Program-made: the position numbers and the translations under genes | Origin: AC-32 sp963716865 | GTDB lineage: Bacteria; Actinomycetota; Thermoleophilia; Gaiellales; Gaiellaceae | Length of the DNA: 64,000 nt | Direction of reading: 5' to 3' | Assembly (NCBI GenBank): GCA_963716865.1 | Contig: CAVQUF010000004.1 | Span: 434,001-498,000 of the forward strand | Notes under the pieces: model-generated | Told to the model about the DNA's origin: nothing | The model's database searches: none | The model's input: the letters and a program-made list of their open reading frames with translations, nothing else | Part shown: positions 46,936-55,560 of the stretch, piece after piece | Position numbering within the stretch: position 1 is the stretch's first letter | How the letters are laid out: every line of letters begins with the position of its first letter

Positions 46936-49238
46936 CAGGTAAGAGTGGTTTTACGAGACTCCGGGTGAGTCTTGTTGCCTTTGTGCTGATGCTGGTGTCC
47001 GCCGGGCTGCTGGCGGCCTCGGCGGCAGCACAGGGAGGCGGGCTACCGGCAAACAGTCCGGTATTCAACCCGCAAGAGACGAACGTGCCGTACCTGGCCT
47101 GGCGCGGCGAAGAGGTGCGCCTGGTCAAGTGCGAGTCCGACTTCAAGGACTTGAGCAGCGGAGCTCCATCGCTGCAAACCAACGGCGGCTTCTTCTGGGG
47201 CACCGACGTGAGCATGCAGATCTTCGCGTACAGCGGACCGCAGGAGAACTCGTTCGACGGTCCGAAGGCTGTTATGAACTCGGCCTCGGTCTTCTTCGAT
47301 CGAACGACGGAGAGGCCCTGTATCAGGGGCACCTTCATCTCGAACAAGGCCGGGATCGTGATCATCAAGCTCACGGTCAGCAAGAAGGGCGTGATCCTGG
47401 GCCAGCACGACTTCATGGTCGGCTGGATGGGGATCGCCTCTTCGAGGATGACCAACGCTGGATCGGTCACCGAGAACGCCGGCGCTGAGCCGGGCAACTC
47501 GGTGAACGTCCAGGTGACCGGTTCGATCCCGCTGAACAGCGAGTTCCAGGCGGACTACGGCCTTCCGGCCAGCCTGACCATGCCGAACGACTGGGCACGG
47601 TGGGCGGGCGCGATGGCCACGACCGACCAGAACCTGGGAGGCCTGAACGCGCTCCCGGCGTCCTCGTACTGGGACATCCACGACTCGTCAGGCCCCGGTG
47701 GGGACGGCGGCAACCCGGACATCCATGTCGCGGGCTTCTGCAATCCCACGACGCCGTCGACCACGATCGACCAGGTCGACAACTGCAACGGGCCCGGGAT
47801 GGGCAGTGGCAAGCCGTTCTCGCGGGTCTTCGGCGACAACGGTACCGGTGTCGGTCCGTTCGACCCGAGCTACTCCGACACGCTGCTTAGCGACGGCAAC
47901 CTGAACTCGTTCGACGCACCCATGCCTTCGTTGAAGATCGTCTTCAACAGCAGCGGCGGCATGGGCGGCTTCGTCGACTACTCGGATCTGTCGGACAAGT
48001 CGTGCGTGTACAACCGGCTCGCGCCGAAGGCGTGCCCGTTCGAGTTCGGTGTCACGAACGCAGCGCACAACCTGTACGCGCCGTACTACAGCACGTCCAT
48101 CCCGGCGACCTCGCGGGATCCGTGGGGTGCCGCGTCCGGGACGGACGGGCCGGTCTACTCCGACAACACTGGCCAGCCCAACAACTTCCCGGGCTACGGG
48201 TGGTACGGCTTGTATCACTACTGGCAGATCGCGCAGACCCTCGTCCAGAACGAGAGCCAGAACACGAACTGCCTGCTCACGACGCAGGAGTACAATCCGA
48301 TCTACCGGCAGACGAACGGGTTCCCGACCAGAATCGTCGAGTTCACAGACGAGCACGGCGAGGTCCGGGCCCAGTGGCAGCCGGGCGTCGACAACGACAA
48401 CTTCGGCACCACGGTGGGATTCGTGGACGACAACGGCGGCTGCGACCTCGAGGGCGTCAACCTCGGAGCGCAGACCATCACCGCTGCCGCTCGCTATCCG
48501 TTCCAGCCTGTCGCCAAGGACTTCCCGGTGACGGGGACCATCACGAAGAACATCACCAACCTGTTCCGCAAGACCGTCTCCTGCGTCCGCAAGAACAACG
48601 TCTCCAGCGCCGTCGCGTACATCTGCACGGCGACCGCTCGGGACATCGCGGGCAACGGCGACGTCTTCAACGGGGAGAAGGTGTGCTTCAGCCGTGAGCC
48701 GGACAACGTCTGGTACAACGTCGGTGGGAGTTCCGCGCATCCGAACGGGTACTGCGTAGAGCTCAGCGGCGGAACCGACACAGCGGCTGCTTCGGTGTCC
48801 GTCGAGACGCCTGCGACGCTGATCGGTAGCTTCATCGACGTTCAGGCGTACTTCGCAGGGGAGAAGCTCCTGCGAGACACCTGCATCGTCTCCGGGGCGG
48901 CCAGCAGCACTGCTGGGCCCTGCCGACCGGCGACGCCGGGCGGCGGCGGTTCCGGCGGCCCCAAGAGCACACCGCCGGCCGGGAAAGCCCAGCCGAAGGC
49001 CAGCGCCAAGGCCTCCGTGGTCTCGGTGCAGGTCGTCATGACGGCGAAGGGCCGTGTCCTGATGGTGAAGATCCACTCGGCCAAGCCGACGGCGCAGATC
49101 CGGGTTCGCCTGATCAACGCCAAGGGTCACGTCATCACGAACGCCCTCCGGGCGGTCAAGACGAACAAGCGCGTCAAGGTCAAGAACCTGCGCATTACCA
49201 AGCGGGTCAAGGCCGTGCGCGTGCGGGTGGTTAGCTGA
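46932..49238 (+). CDS. Large exported protein of unknown function with basic C-terminal domain
   Basis: The 768-aa protein has a clear signal peptide (LVAFVLMLVSAGLLAASAAA, cleavage near residue 34). The mature part of about 630 residues is rich in Asn, Gly, Asp, Tyr and Trp with few Lys/Arg and several Cys (VRLVKCESDFKDLSS, KSCVYNRLAPKACPFEFG, TNCLLTTQEYNPIYRQ), as in surface-exposed proteins. A Gly/Ser linker (GGGGSGGPKSTPP) leads to a basic 90-residue C-terminal domain (ASVVSVQVVMTAKGRVLMVK and KRVKVKNLRITKRVKAVRVR) that could bind wall polymer. The strong Shine-Dalgarno (GGAGGGGG) and strong terminator suggest high expression. No known family is recognised. Confidence 0.75.
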   Translation: MTGKSGFTRLRVSLVAFVLMLVSAGLLAASAAAQGGGLPANSPVFNPQETNVPYLAWRGEEVRLVKCESDFKDLSSGAPSLQTNGGFFWGTDVSMQIFAYSGPQENSFDGPKAVMNSASVFFDRTTERPCIRGTFISNKAGIVIIKLTVSKKGVILGQHDFMVGWMGIASSRMTNAGSVTENAGAEPGNSVNVQVTGSIPLNSEFQADYGLPASLTMPNDWARWAGAMATTDQNLGGLNALPASSYWDIHDSSGPGGDGGNPDIHVAGFCNPTTPSTTIDQVDNCNGPGMGSGKPFSRVFGDNGTGVGPFDPSYSDTLLSDGNLNSFDAPMPSLKIVFNSSGGMGGFVDYSDLSDKSCVYNRLAPKACPFEFGVTNAAHNLYAPYYSTSIPATSRDPWGAASGTDGPVYSDNTGQPNNFPGYGWYGLYHYWQIAQTLVQNESQNTNCLLTTQEYNPIYRQTNGFPTRIVEFTDEHGEVRAQWQPGVDNDNFGTTVGFVDDNGGCDLEGVNLGAQTITAAARYPFQPVAKDFPVTGTITKNITNLFRKTVSCVRKNNVSSAVAYICTATARDIAGNGDVFNGEKVCFSREPDNVWYNVGGSSAHPNGYCVELSGGTDTAAASVSVETPATLIGSFIDVQAYFAGEKLLRDTCIVSGAASSTAGPCRPATPGGGGSGGPKSTPPAGKAQPKASAKASVVSVQVVMTAKGRVLMVKIHSAKPTAQIRVRLINAKGHVITNALRAVKTNKRVKVKNLRITKRVKAVRVRVVS

Positions 49239-49268
49239 GCTAGCTCACTACCGCACAACGCGTGACAC

Positions 49269-49294
49269 GAGGGGCCCGCGAGAGCGGGCCCCTC
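49269..49294 (+). terminator. Strong hairpin terminator
   Basis: A perfect 11-bp stem (GAGGGGCCCGC / GCGGGCCCCTC) with a GAGA tetraloop lies 30 bp after the secreted-protein stop and is followed by ACTTCTTCC. It could also stop transcription from the convergent SDR gene. Confidence 0.8.
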
Positions 49295-49331
49295 ACTTCT
49301 TCCGCCGCGAGCGCAGGCACCGCCGACCGCG

Positions 49332-50033
49332 TCACATGCACATCCAGCCGCCGTCGACCACGAGGTTGAGGCCGTTGATCGCCTCGTTCTCGAGCAGGAA
49401 CCGCGATGCGGTCACGACCTCGGCCATCGTCACGAGGCGCCCGATCGGCGTTCGCTGGATCAGCGCGTCGCGGCGCTCCGCCGGCATGTCGACCCACTGC
49501 GGGCTGTCGCCGACGATCGCCGGATGCAGCGCGTTGACGCGCCTCGGCGCGAGCTCGATCACGAGCGTCCGGACCATGCTCGTCACCGCGCCGTTGACGG
49601 CCGTGACGGTCGTCGAGCCGGGATAGGGCCGGTCGCGGGCGAGCCCTCCGAAGATGAGAATCGCCGAATCGTCCCCGAGTCCCGGGAGCAGCGAATGGAT
49701 CACCTCGGTGTACCCGACGAGCTTGAGCGTGGCCAGCCGCAGCGCCGCGTCGATGTCGTACTCCTCCACCTTGTTCGTGTCGCGCTCGATCGCGGCGAGC
49801 ACGAGATAGTCGACGTCGCCCACGTCCGCGAGGCGCTCCGCGATCGTGTGCGGATCGGCGAGATCGAATCCGATGCCGCGGGTCTTCCCGCCGATCTCCT
49901 TCGCGGCGGCGTCCGCGCGGGCCTGGTCCCTTCCGGTCACGACCACTTCGCGGCCGTCGTCGGCATACGACTGCGCAACCTCGCGGCCGAGGCCCTGCGT
50001 GGCGCCGACGATGACGACGCTGCCTGTCGCCAT
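49332..50033 (-). CDS. SDR-family protein with altered catalytic residues
   Basis: The 233-aa Rossmann protein has the NAD(P) motif VVIVGATQGLGREVAQSYAD and the usual SDR strand order, ending in LENEAINGLNLVVDGGWMCM, the classic C-terminus. Where active SDRs have Ser and Y-x-x-x-K, it reads LIFGGLARDRPYPGSTTVTA then VNGAVTSMVRTL; the Tyr and Lys are not present at the expected spacing. It may use other residues, bind without catalysis, or belong to a divergent subgroup. The ATG is 5 bp from the amidohydrolase stop, so they are co-transcribed. Confidence 0.8.
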   Translation of the reverse strand: MATGSVVIVGATQGLGREVAQSYADDGREVVVTGRDQARADAAAKEIGGKTRGIGFDLADPHTIAERLADVGDVDYLVLAAIERDTNKVEEYDIDAALRLATLKLVGYTEVIHSLLPGLGDDSAILIFGGLARDRPYPGSTTVTAVNGAVTSMVRTLVIELAPRRVNALHPAIVGDSPQWVDMPAERRDALIQRTPIGRLVTMAEVVTASRFLLENEAINGLNLVVDGGWMCM

Positions 50034-50038
50034 CCGGT

Positions 50039-51406
50039 CTATACGGCCGCCACGGGCTCTGCCGCCCAGTCCGGCAGCAGCTCACCCGCCGACAGGATGT
50101 GGTTCCTCGACTCGTCGAGTTTCTGGAACACATTGTCGAGGTCGACGCCGACGAGCTCGCCGTTTCGCTTGACGGCGCGCCCGGCGACGAACACCGAGTC
50201 GACGTTGGACGTGTCGGAGAAGACGACGATCGTGCCGATCGGGTCGACCATCGGCGCCGTGTTGATCGCCTTGGTCTTCAGGAGGACGATATCCGCCTGC
50301 TTGCCGGGCGTGAGCGAGCCGACCTTGTCCTCGAGCATGATCGATCGCGCGCCGTCGATCGTTGCGAACTCGAGCACGTCCTTGTGCGTGATCTTCGGCG
50401 CGAACGCGATGTCCGGCGTGTCGGTGAACTCGAGGATCCGGTCGTAGGCCAGAGCCGTCCGCATCTGCGTGAACATTTCGCCGGGAACGCTCGAGACGAC
50501 GTCGACGCTGAGCGACGGACGGACCCCCCGGGCGAGCATCTTCCCCGTCGGCGGCGGGCCGTGGCCCATCAGCATCTCGACGTAGGGCGCGATCGACGCC
50601 TTCCCGCCGGTCTCGGCGATCCAGTCGAGCTCCTCGTCCGTCAGGTCGGTCATGTGGATGTAGCAGACGTCCGGGCCCATCAGACCGAGGTCGTGCATGT
50701 CCTTCACCGGGGTGTAGTGCAGGTTGTGGAGTCGCATCCCGACGTGGACGCTGATCAGGATTCCGAGCTCGCGCGCGAGCGCCCAGTCGTGCTTCGCGAC
50801 ATCGGCGTTCACGTTGCCGGGCTGACGCGCGGCCATGGCGAGGGTGAGGAGGCCGTCGTCCGACGAGAAGTACGTCTCGCGGATCCGCCGGATGTCCTCG
50901 GGATGGTTCAGCTCGCTCAGCATCCACCACTCGCCGCCGGTCGGCATGCCGTGCGCGTAGACGGCGCGGATGCCGGCATCCTTCAGCCCCTGGATGGCCG
51001 CGTCCGAGTGGTCGGGCGTGTTGCTGATGTGCGACCAGTCGAGCAGCGTCGTGACGCCCGCGTTGAGAGCCTCGAGCGCGCCGGCGTAGTCGCCGATGTG
51101 CACGTCCTCCGGGCGGTAGAAGCCGCCGACCTGGCCGAGCATGACCGCGAAGTAGTGGTCGAGCGTGCAGCTCGGGAGGACGCCGCGGACGGGCGTCTGC
51201 CACGTGTGCCGGTGTGTGTCGACGAAGCCCGGCATGACGATCATCCCGGTCGCGTCGATCTCTTCCGCCTCGGAGGCTCCGAGGCCGCGTCCGACTTCGA
51301 CGATCGCGCCATCCTCGACGAGGACATCGCCGTTCGGGATGTCGCCGACGTCGGGATCCATCGAGACGACGAAGCCGTTGCGGATCAAAAGGCGTTGCGA
51401 GCTCAT
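50039..51406 (-). CDS. Amidohydrolase-superfamily deaminase/chlorohydrolase (TrzN/SsnA/guanine-deaminase-like)
   Basis: The 455-aa TIM-barrel metal hydrolase has the first metal motif MPGFVDTHRHTWQTPVRG, later ligands in ISVHVGMRLHNL and CYIHMTDLTDEELD, and the final part DGARSIMLEDKVGSLTPGKQ with ADIVLLKTKAINTAPM, the typical composite beta-sandwich ending. Members deaminate or hydrolyse N-heterocycles such as guanine, cytosine or s-triazines. It is divergent from the ribose-type importer and upstream of an SDR in one transcript. Both belong plausibly to the same catabolic locus. Confidence 0.85.
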   Translation of the reverse strand: MSSQRLLIRNGFVVSMDPDVGDIPNGDVLVEDGAIVEVGRGLGASEAEEIDATGMIVMPGFVDTHRHTWQTPVRGVLPSCTLDHYFAVMLGQVGGFYRPEDVHIGDYAGALEALNAGVTTLLDWSHISNTPDHSDAAIQGLKDAGIRAVYAHGMPTGGEWWMLSELNHPEDIRRIRETYFSSDDGLLTLAMAARQPGNVNADVAKHDWALARELGILISVHVGMRLHNLHYTPVKDMHDLGLMGPDVCYIHMTDLTDEELDWIAETGGKASIAPYVEMLMGHGPPPTGKMLARGVRPSLSVDVVSSVPGEMFTQMRTALAYDRILEFTDTPDIAFAPKITHKDVLEFATIDGARSIMLEDKVGSLTPGKQADIVLLKTKAINTAPMVDPIGTIVVFSDTSNVDSVFVAGRAVKRNGELVGVDLDNVFQKLDESRNHILSAGELLPDWAAEPVAAV

Positions 51407-51502
51407 GACCCTCTTCTCCTTGGCTTGCGTGATACGGACTGCGCGGTCTTAGGCCGACGCATGTGCAGCGAGCATAAACGCACGCCGACGGACCAGTCAA
51501 CG

Positions 51503-51522
51503 CGCGGTCGGATGCGACCGCG
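51503..51522. promoter_or_regulatory. Inverted repeat in the divergent amidohydrolase/importer region
   Basis: CGCGGTCG-GATG-CGACCGCG has two perfect 8-bp arms around a 4-base spacer, between the divergent starts. It may be an operator or a hairpin; no T-run follows on either strand. Confidence 0.45.
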
Positions 51523-51578
51523 AGCGTGAAGCAGGGGTAAACGCTCCGACCCATCTCAGGATTTCCGTTCGGTGATGG

Positions 51579-51608
51579 TTGACACTTTCCGTCGCGCGTG
51601 ACAAGAAT
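51579..51608 (+). promoter_or_regulatory. Promoter of the ribose-type ABC importer operon
   Basis: A perfect -35 TTGACA (51579-51584) and AAGAAT (51603-51608) are spaced by 18 bp, 35 bp before the GTG of the permease gene, which has AAAGGAG as Shine-Dalgarno. Confidence 0.55.
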
Positions 51609-51643
51609 GCACGCCTGTTCGGGGCTACCCCTCAAAGGAGCGG

Positions 51644-52714
51644 GTGAACGCGCACGAAAGCACCGAGGGCCTTGCGCTGCACAAAGGCAGCCGCATGACC
51701 TCGTTGCTCACTGAGGCGCTGGTCGGAGCGCGCTTCATGCCGGTCTGGATCGCGACCGGAGTGCTCGTCGTGGTCGCTGCGATCATCGCGCCCGCGGCGC
51801 TGCAGAGCACCTCGTGGGCCTTCGTCCTGCCGTACATGACGGTCCTCGCCATCGCGGCGCTCGGCCAGATGCTCGTGATCATGCACGCCGGAATCGACCT
51901 CTCGACTCCGGGCGTGATGTTCCTCGGCGGCTACCTCATCGTCGGCGTGGGCAACCACTCGAACAACCGCCTGTGGATCGGGATCCTCGCCTGCCTCGGC
52001 CTGGGAGTGCTCGTTGGCCTGGTCAACGGGCTCCTCGTCGGCATCCTGCAGCTGAACCCGCTGATCGTCACCCTCGCGGTGGGGCAGATCGTCTACGCCG
52101 AGGGGCTGAGGTACTCCAAGGGGCTGGCGGAGTCCGAGGTGCCGTCGCGGCTGTCGGACTTCGCGCAGAACCGGCCCGTCGGGATCATCAGCCTCGTCTT
52201 CTGGACCGGCGCGGCGATCACGCTTCTCGTCGCGCTGCTGCTCCGCTACACGGCAGCCGGCCGGCGCTTCCAGGCGGTGGGCGCGAACCCCAGAGCCGCG
52301 TGGATGGCCGGCGTGCACGTCCGGGCCTACGTCGTGTTCGCGTACACGGCCGCGGGCCTGCTCTATGCCACCGCTGCGGTGCTGCTCGCGGGCGTGCGCA
52401 TCAGCGTCGACCCGGCGTTCGGCGCCGCCTACCTGCTCGCGCCGATCGCAGCGGTCGTCATCGCGGGGGCGTCGCTCTCGGGCGGGCTGGCAAGCGCGAC
52501 CTCGACGTGGATGGCGGCGCTCGCGCTGACGCTCCTCAACCAGATGCTCCTGATCCTCGGCATCGCGATCGGGTGGCAGTTCATCGTCTTCGGCGCCGCG
52601 ATCATCGTCGGGATGTTGATCTCGGGTGACAGGATCGCATCGCTCCTCGGCCGGCTCCTGCGGCCCAGGGCAGCGCCTACGAATATCGCCCCGGTAAACG
52701 AAAGCACGAGTTGA
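51644..52714 (+). CDS. ABC transporter permease, ribose/BPL_6 (RbsC) type
   Basis: The 356-aa permease has about ten helices. LGQMLVIMHAGIDLSTPGVM is the RbsC-type signature in helix 3, LNPLIVTLAVGQIVYAEG follows, and GANPRAAWMAGVHVRAYVVF contains the G-x-N-x-x-A-A-x-x-x-G coupling motif that contacts the ATPase. The GTG start has AAAGGAG upstream. First gene of a four-gene import operon with binding protein, ATPase and a second permease. Confidence 0.9.
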   Translation: MNAHESTEGLALHKGSRMTSLLTEALVGARFMPVWIATGVLVVVAAIIAPAALQSTSWAFVLPYMTVLAIAALGQMLVIMHAGIDLSTPGVMFLGGYLIVGVGNHSNNRLWIGILACLGLGVLVGLVNGLLVGILQLNPLIVTLAVGQIVYAEGLRYSKGLAESEVPSRLSDFAQNRPVGIISLVFWTGAAITLLVALLLRYTAAGRRFQAVGANPRAAWMAGVHVRAYVVFAYTAAGLLYATAAVLLAGVRISVDPAFGAAYLLAPIAAVVIAGASLSGGLASATSTWMAALALTLLNQMLLILGIAIGWQFIVFGAAIIVGMLISGDRIASLLGRLLRPRAAPTNIAPVNESTS

Positions 52715-52736
52715 GAAAGCGAAAGGAGGAACGACG

Positions 52737-54008
52737 ATGGAGGTACCAAAGGTGAGTGAGAGGAGGCGATGGGCGCTCGGCCTCGGGGTCGCACTGCTGG
52801 CCGTGGCGCTCGTCATCGCTGCGACCGCCTTCGGCGGCACGAGCAGCAAGCGGTCGGCGGGGTCGGCGAGCGCAAAGACGAAGGGCGGCTACGGCGAGGT
52901 GTACAAGGCGAACCCCGCCATCCTCAAGAAGACGCTCTTCGACGCCAAGCTCCTGCCGCCCCGCGGTATGGCGCGCAACATCGCGCTGGCCGCCTTCGGC
53001 CGTGCGAGCAAGAAGGTCAACTACAACCTCGCGCTGAAGTGCTGGAACAACGACGGCTGCAGGACCGGGACGGGAGGCAAGCTGACCGTCGCCTACGTCG
53101 AGCCGTTCGGCGAGAACGTCTACCGGCACATCTCGAAGATGGAGTTCATCCTCCAGGCGCTGACGTACAAGTCGATCGGCAAGATCATCTACCGGTCCGC
53201 GCATTCCGACCCGAACCAGGCTCTGGCCGACTTCCGGGCGATGATCGCGCAGCACGTCAGCGCGATCGTCACCTATCCGGACTACGCCGACGCGATCCTG
53301 CCCGCGTTCAAGGAGGCGAAGAAGGCCCACATCCCGGTCGCGACGTACGCCTGGGGCTACGTCGCCGGGCCTGGCGTGAACTACACGACCGTCGTCGGCG
53401 AGAACGTCTGCAAGACCGGCCGCGCATGGGCGGCGGTCATGAACAAGTACGTCAAGTCGGGCGACATCGCCTTCCTCGGCGGCTTCCCGGGGAACCCGCT
53501 GTCGGCGGGCTGGCAGAAGTGCGAGCTGCCGCGGCTCAACAAGAGCATCCACGTCGTGGCCACCGAGCCGACCAACTGGGACGCGTCCAAGGTCCAGCAG
53601 GTCGTCTCGGCGATCCTCGCGGCCCATCCCAACATCAAGGGCTGGAGCTACGAGTACGGCCTCGGCATGGCACAGGGCGCGTTCGCGGCGTACCAGGCTG
53701 CGGGCAAGCCGTTCAACGCCGTTCTGACGCTCAGGACCGACGACGTCGGGATGGGCTGCAAGGTGAGGCAGCTCCACAACCCGAAGCTGAAGGTCTACTA
53801 CGAGACCGCGGGTAACTCGCAGATCCGGGTCGCCCTGACGGCCCTGATGATGCGGCTCAAGGGCGCGAAGATCCCGCCCAAGATCGTGTTCCCGATCCAG
53901 CTGCAGAACGAGGCGAAGCGCACGGAGTGCCTGAAGGGCTATCCGACGGCAGCCTCCGGGACGTCGCTCGTGCCGCTGAAGCTGATCAAGCGGATGTATC
54001 CGAAATGA
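52737..54008 (+). CDS. Sugar/nucleoside-type ABC substrate-binding protein (periplasmic-binding 1-like)
   Basis: The 423-aa exported protein has a signal helix (WALGLGVALLAVALVIAATAF) and a bilobal type I binding fold: KLTVAYVEPFGENVYRHISK, QHVSAIVTYPDYADAILPAF, HIPVATYAWGYVAGPGVNYT and FNAVLTLRTDDVGMGCKV. It is longer than ribose-binding protein by about 100 residues. Several Cys are present. The ligand is unknown. AAAGGAGG precedes the ATG. It supplies substrate to the two flanking permeases. Confidence 0.85.
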   Translation: MEVPKVSERRRWALGLGVALLAVALVIAATAFGGTSSKRSAGSASAKTKGGYGEVYKANPAILKKTLFDAKLLPPRGMARNIALAAFGRASKKVNYNLALKCWNNDGCRTGTGGKLTVAYVEPFGENVYRHISKMEFILQALTYKSIGKIIYRSAHSDPNQALADFRAMIAQHVSAIVTYPDYADAILPAFKEAKKAHIPVATYAWGYVAGPGVNYTTVVGENVCKTGRAWAAVMNKYVKSGDIAFLGGFPGNPLSAGWQKCELPRLNKSIHVVATEPTNWDASKVQQVVSAILAAHPNIKGWSYEYGLGMAQGAFAAYQAAGKPFNAVLTLRTDDVGMGCKVRQLHNPKLKVYYETAGNSQIRVALTALMMRLKGAKIPPKIVFPIQLQNEAKRTECLKGYPTAASGTSLVPLKLIKRMYPK

Positions 54009-54042
54009 AGGAGAACAGGTAGATCCTGAGTCACAGGAACGA

Positions 54043-55560
54043 ATGTCGAGTCCCGGGCCCGAGAGCCCTGTCGTGCTGTCCCTTCGCGACGTCTCGAAGG
54101 CGTTCGGAGCCGTGCAAGCGCTCCGCGACGTCAGCGTCGACTGTCGCGAGGGCGAGATTCACGCGCTCGTCGGGGAGAACGGGTCCGGGAAATCGACATT
54201 GCTCGGGATCGCGAGTGGCTTCCTAAACCCCGACAGCGGCGCTGTCGAGATCGGCGGGCGGCGCCGTCGCCGGGGGTCTCCCGCCGAGGCCCGGAGATTC
54301 GGCCTCGGCATCGCATATCAGACGTACTCGCACGTCCTCGACCTCTCGGTCGCGGAGAACCTCTATCTCACCGTGCCCGGAGGCGAGCGGCCGGCCTACG
54401 GGCGGATGGACGCCTGGGCGGCGTCCACGCTCGAGGAGTTCAAGCTCGACGTCCCCGTGAAGGCACCGGTCGGGACGCTGTCGCTCGCGGAGCGGCAGCT
54501 GCTCGAGGTCGTCAAGGCCCTGCTGGCGAAGCCGAAGGTGCTTCTCCTCGACGAGCCGACGACCGCGCTCGGCCCTGCGGAGGTCGCCCAGCTGCACGAG
54601 CTCGTCCTCGAGAGGAGCAGGGCAGGCGTCGGGATCGTCTACGTCAGCCACCGTCTGCCGGAGGTGCTCGGGATCGCAGATCGCATCAGCGTCCTCCGCG
54701 ACGGCGTGAAGCAGGGGACGTTCGAGGCCGCCGGGATGACCGAGGAGACACTGGTCGCGTACATGATCGGGCGGCCGCTCCAGCTCGCCTTCCCCGAGCG
54801 CGAGGGCGAGGGGCGCGCCCAGGAGGTGCTCCTCGAGGTCTCGGGCCTCCGGGGCGACCGCTTCGGCCCGATCGACCTCAAGGTCGAGAAGGGCGAGATC
54901 CTCGGCATCGCGGGGGCCGAGGGCAACGGCCAGGTGCAGTTTCTGCGCGCGCTCGCAGGTGTCGAGCGCCGGACCGGGACGGCCTCTTGCGACGGTGACG
55001 AGCTCAAGACAAGATCGCCAACGGGTGCCCTGCGTGCGGGGATCGTGCTGCTCAGCGCCGACCGGTCCCGCGAGTCGCTCTTTCCCGTCCTGAGCGTTCG
55101 CTCGAACACGACGATCCAGGTGCTGCGGTCGCTGGGACGGATGGGGTTCCTGCGTCGCGGCCGTGAGAAGCGCACGGTGGACGACATGGTCCGGCGGCTC
55201 CGCATCCGCTTGGCGTCGATCGAGCAGCCGGTTCAGTCGCTCTCGGGCGGCAACCAGCAGAAGGTCTCGCTGACCCGCCCGTTCCTGCGCGGGGACGTGA
55301 AGGTCATCCTGGCCGAGGAGCCCACCCAGGGCGTCGACGTCGGTGCGCGCTTCGACATCTACGAGGCGCTTCGGGCCAAGGCGGACGAGGGCGTGGCACT
55401 CATCGTCAAGTCGAGCGACCCGCTCGAGCTCGCCGGGCTCTGCGACCGGGTCGTCGTCATGTCGCGCGGAAAGATCGTCGACGAGATCAGCGGAGACGAG
55501 CTCGGCGAGCGCAGGATCGTCGAGGCAATCGTCGGCGACACGACGGCGGGCGGCGCTTGA
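54043..55560 (+). CDS. ABC transporter ATP-binding protein, RbsA/MglA type (two ATPase domains)
   Basis: The 505-aa tandem ATPase has in domain 1 Walker A LVGENGSGKSTLLGIASGF, a signature region TLSLAERQLLEVVKALLAKP and Walker B KVLLLDEPTTALGPAE. Domain 2 starts near residue 265 with a degenerate Walker A (GIAGAEGNGQVQFLRAL, lacking the GKS), and has SLSGGNQQKVSLTRPFLRGD and VILAEEPTQGVDVGARFDIY. One canonical and one degenerate site is usual for this family. The TGA overlaps the TTG of the second permease. Confidence 0.92.
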   Translation: MSSPGPESPVVLSLRDVSKAFGAVQALRDVSVDCREGEIHALVGENGSGKSTLLGIASGFLNPDSGAVEIGGRRRRRGSPAEARRFGLGIAYQTYSHVLDLSVAENLYLTVPGGERPAYGRMDAWAASTLEEFKLDVPVKAPVGTLSLAERQLLEVVKALLAKPKVLLLDEPTTALGPAEVAQLHELVLERSRAGVGIVYVSHRLPEVLGIADRISVLRDGVKQGTFEAAGMTEETLVAYMIGRPLQLAFPEREGEGRAQEVLLEVSGLRGDRFGPIDLKVEKGEILGIAGAEGNGQVQFLRALAGVERRTGTASCDGDELKTRSPTGALRAGIVLLSADRSRESLFPVLSVRSNTTIQVLRSLGRMGFLRRGREKRTVDDMVRRLRIRLASIEQPVQSLSGGNQQKVSLTRPFLRGDVKVILAEEPTQGVDVGARFDIYEALRAKADEGVALIVKSSDPLELAGLCDRVVVMSRGKIVDEISGDELGERRIVEAIVGDTTAGGA

